DNA from: Promethearchaeota archaeon
GTDB lineage: Archaea; Asgardarchaeota; Lokiarchaeia; Sigyniarchaeales; SOKP01
Direction of reading: 5' to 3'
Assembly (NCBI GenBank): GCA_030605895.1
Contig: JAUWHL010000295.1
Location: forward strand, 1-6,797
DNA length: 6,797 nt
Shown: positions 5,798 to 6,797 of the stretch, one piece after another
Numbering within the stretch: position 1 is the stretch's first letter
Layout: every line of letters starts with the position of its first letter
Translations under genes and position numbers: made by a program
Notes under the pieces: generated by a model
What the model saw: the letters and a program-made list of their open reading frames with translations, nothing else
The model's database searches: none
What the model was told of the DNA's origin: nothing

Positions 5798-5821
5798 AGG
5801 TAATTTACTTTCTTCTTCACT

Positions 5822-6535
5822 ATGACTGAAGCTTTATATATGAATGACTCTTATTTAAAAGCTTGGAAAGCTAAAATTGTTAGTATAAAAGATAATAAAT
5901 ACTTAGTCCTTGATAGAACTGCCTTTTATCCCAAAGGTGGCGGTCAACCGTGGGATGAGGGATTTATAATAAAAGATGATCAAAAATTTAAAGTAGTATA
6001 TGTTGGTAAATTTTCTGGAAAAATCAGTCATGAAATAGATAAACCTGGACTAAAAGAAGGTGATGAAATCAGCTGCGAGATTGATTGGGAAAGAAGATAT
6101 ACCTTCATGCGATATCACACAGCTTCTCATCTAATTAGTAATATACTTTACAATCGAGCTGAGGCTAAAATCACTGGAAATCAAATTGATTTGGATAAAA
6201 CAAGGATGGATTTCTCAATGCAAGATTATTCTCCTGAGAAATTGCATGCTTTTGTGGAGGAAGCAAACAATATTATAGAGCAGGATTTACCTATTACAAT
6301 AGATTATATGTCAAGAGAAGAAGTATTAGGAAAACCCGAATTAGCCCGTTTAGCTGTAGGATTACCAGAAAAGATTAAAGAATTTCGCATAGTTAGAATA
6401 GGAGATATCGACGAACAAGTAGATGGTGGTACTCATATCAATCATCTAAAAGAAATCGGCAAAATTGAGGTAACTAAAACAGTTAATAAAGGAAAAAACA
6501 ATAGAAGAATGTATTTTATTTTAAAACAAAATTGA
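5822..6535 (+). CDS. alaX: Alanyl-tRNA editing protein AlaX (AlaX-M type)
   Basis: AlaX is a free-standing homologue of the editing half of alanyl-tRNA synthetase; it hydrolyses Ser (or Gly) wrongly attached to tRNA(Ala) in the cytoplasm. The 237 residues start with a small beta-barrel domain containing FYPKGGGQPWDEG (35-47), the glycine-rich signature of the medium-size class. The editing domain follows with the zinc motif HTASH (His99, His103) and a second motif DGGTH (201-205) with His205. In most relatives the second motif is CxxxH; here Asp201 stands where the Cys ligand is expected, so the zinc site would be His-His-Asp-His or lack one ligand. The C-terminal C-Ala domain of AlaX-L is absent, as expected at this length. 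The first ATG is preferred over Met7 because MTEALYMNDSYLK matches the usual family start. It is divergent from the beta-helix gene and convergent with the next one. Confidence 0.94.
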   Translation: MTEALYMNDSYLKAWKAKIVSIKDNKYLVLDRTAFYPKGGGQPWDEGFIIKDDQKFKVVYVGKFSGKISHEIDKPGLKEGDEISCEIDWERRYTFMRYHTASHLISNILYNRAEAKITGNQIDLDKTRMDFSMQDYSPEKLHAFVEEANNIIEQDLPITIDYMSREEVLGKPELARLAVGLPEKIKEFRIVRIGDIDEQVDGGTHINHLKEIGKIEVTKTVNKGKNNRRMYFILKQN

Positions 6536-6546
6536 GTTGCTCAGTT
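6530..6546 (+). terminator. Small hairpin over the alaX stop codon
   Basis: AATTGAG (6530-6536), a TTG loop and CTCAGTT (6540-6546) can form a seven-pair stem with one G-U pair in the RNA. It includes the TGA stop and lies in the 32-base gap between two convergent genes. No T tract follows it, so a role as terminator is weakly supported. Confidence 0.2.
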
Positions 6547-6567
6547 AATTAGATCATAAGAATTCTA

Positions 6568-6797
6568 TTATATATTGAAACCATCATCAACTTCTTCCCA
6601 CTCCTCCGCCTCAAGATCAAATCTTTTCTTTTCATCTTCTTTCTTTTCTCTCTTTAGTTCTCTACGATCCTTACGGGTAAGCTCATCCTTTCGTTTCACA
6701 TAAATTTTTTCATATCTTTCTCTCAATTCCTCAACATCTTCAACATGACCAATTTTGTCTTCTAATCCATCTTCAAAGAAATAGTTCCTTTTGAATT
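6568..6797 (-). CDS. Charged protein of unknown function, C-terminal fragment
   Basis: The frame enters from the right edge and ends at TAA (6570-6568), giving the last 75 residues. The first visible residues are FKRNYFFEDGLEDKIGHVED, followed by a long stretch of alternating Lys/Arg and Glu/Asp (about residues 20-70), likely a continuous helix or coiled coil, and an acidic end WEEVDDGFNI. There is no Cys, membrane segment or repeat of fixed length. I do not recognise the family; such lysine/glutamate tails occur on many RNA- or ribosome-associated proteins, but that is only a general impression. The open frame with no stop over 75 codons and the less AT-biased codons than the neighbouring gap support a real gene. 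It converges with alaX, leaving a 32-base gap. Confidence 0.7.
   Translation of the reverse strand, partial: FKRNYFFEDGLEDKIGHVEDVEELRERYEKIYVKRKDELTRKDRRELKREKKEDEKKRFDLEAEEWEEVDDGFNI

Overview
The window looks like a chromosomal piece of an AT-rich archaeon, most plausibly an Asgard archaeon of the Lokiarchaeia type. This is an inference from gene content: a stand-alone SDS22-like leucine-rich repeat protein, a large beta-helix surface protein with Ig-like repeats and a C-terminal membrane anchor, an archaeal-type AlaX editing protein, TATA-box promoters such as TTTATATA, and weak Shine-Dalgarno signals. No rRNA, tRNA, CRISPR array or transposase was seen.

Layout, left to right. (1) 1-114, minus strand: the first 38 codons of an iron-sulfur protein with one CxxCxxCxxxCP cluster motif. 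(2) 259-1509, minus: a full-length glutamate dehydrogenase. (3) 1621-2658, minus: a leucine-rich repeat protein with twelve regular 22-residue repeats. (4) 2849-3034 (or to 3055), minus: a small unassigned protein. (5) 3202-3609, plus: a two-helix membrane protein with a C-terminal zinc ribbon. (6) 3791-5479, minus: a secreted-type NosD-like beta-helix protein. Its signal peptide lies just upstream (5531-5638) in the same frame but is cut off by a single TAA. (7) 5822-6535, plus: AlaX, which hydrolyses mischarged alanyl-tRNA(Ala). (8) 6568-6797, minus: the C-terminal 75 codons of a very charged protein.

Most genes appear to be single transcription units. Each has its own upstream AT-rich promoter-like element and most have an oligo-T tract at the 3' end, so the window does not read as one operon. 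Metabolism (glutamate dehydrogenase, iron-sulfur protein), translation quality control (AlaX), cell surface (beta-helix protein) and protein-protein interaction (LRR) sit side by side without an obvious shared pathway.

The observation most worth following is the beta-helix gene. A textbook signal peptide and the mature protein are in one frame, separated only by a TAA codon. This means either a recent nonsense mutation, an assembly error, or stop-codon read-through. Other points are an Asp in place of the usual zinc-binding Cys in AlaX, a 35-base AT-rich motif repeated on both sides of the zinc-ribbon gene, and a small conserved-looking protein of unknown function. I did not find convincing evidence for a wholly new multi-gene system.
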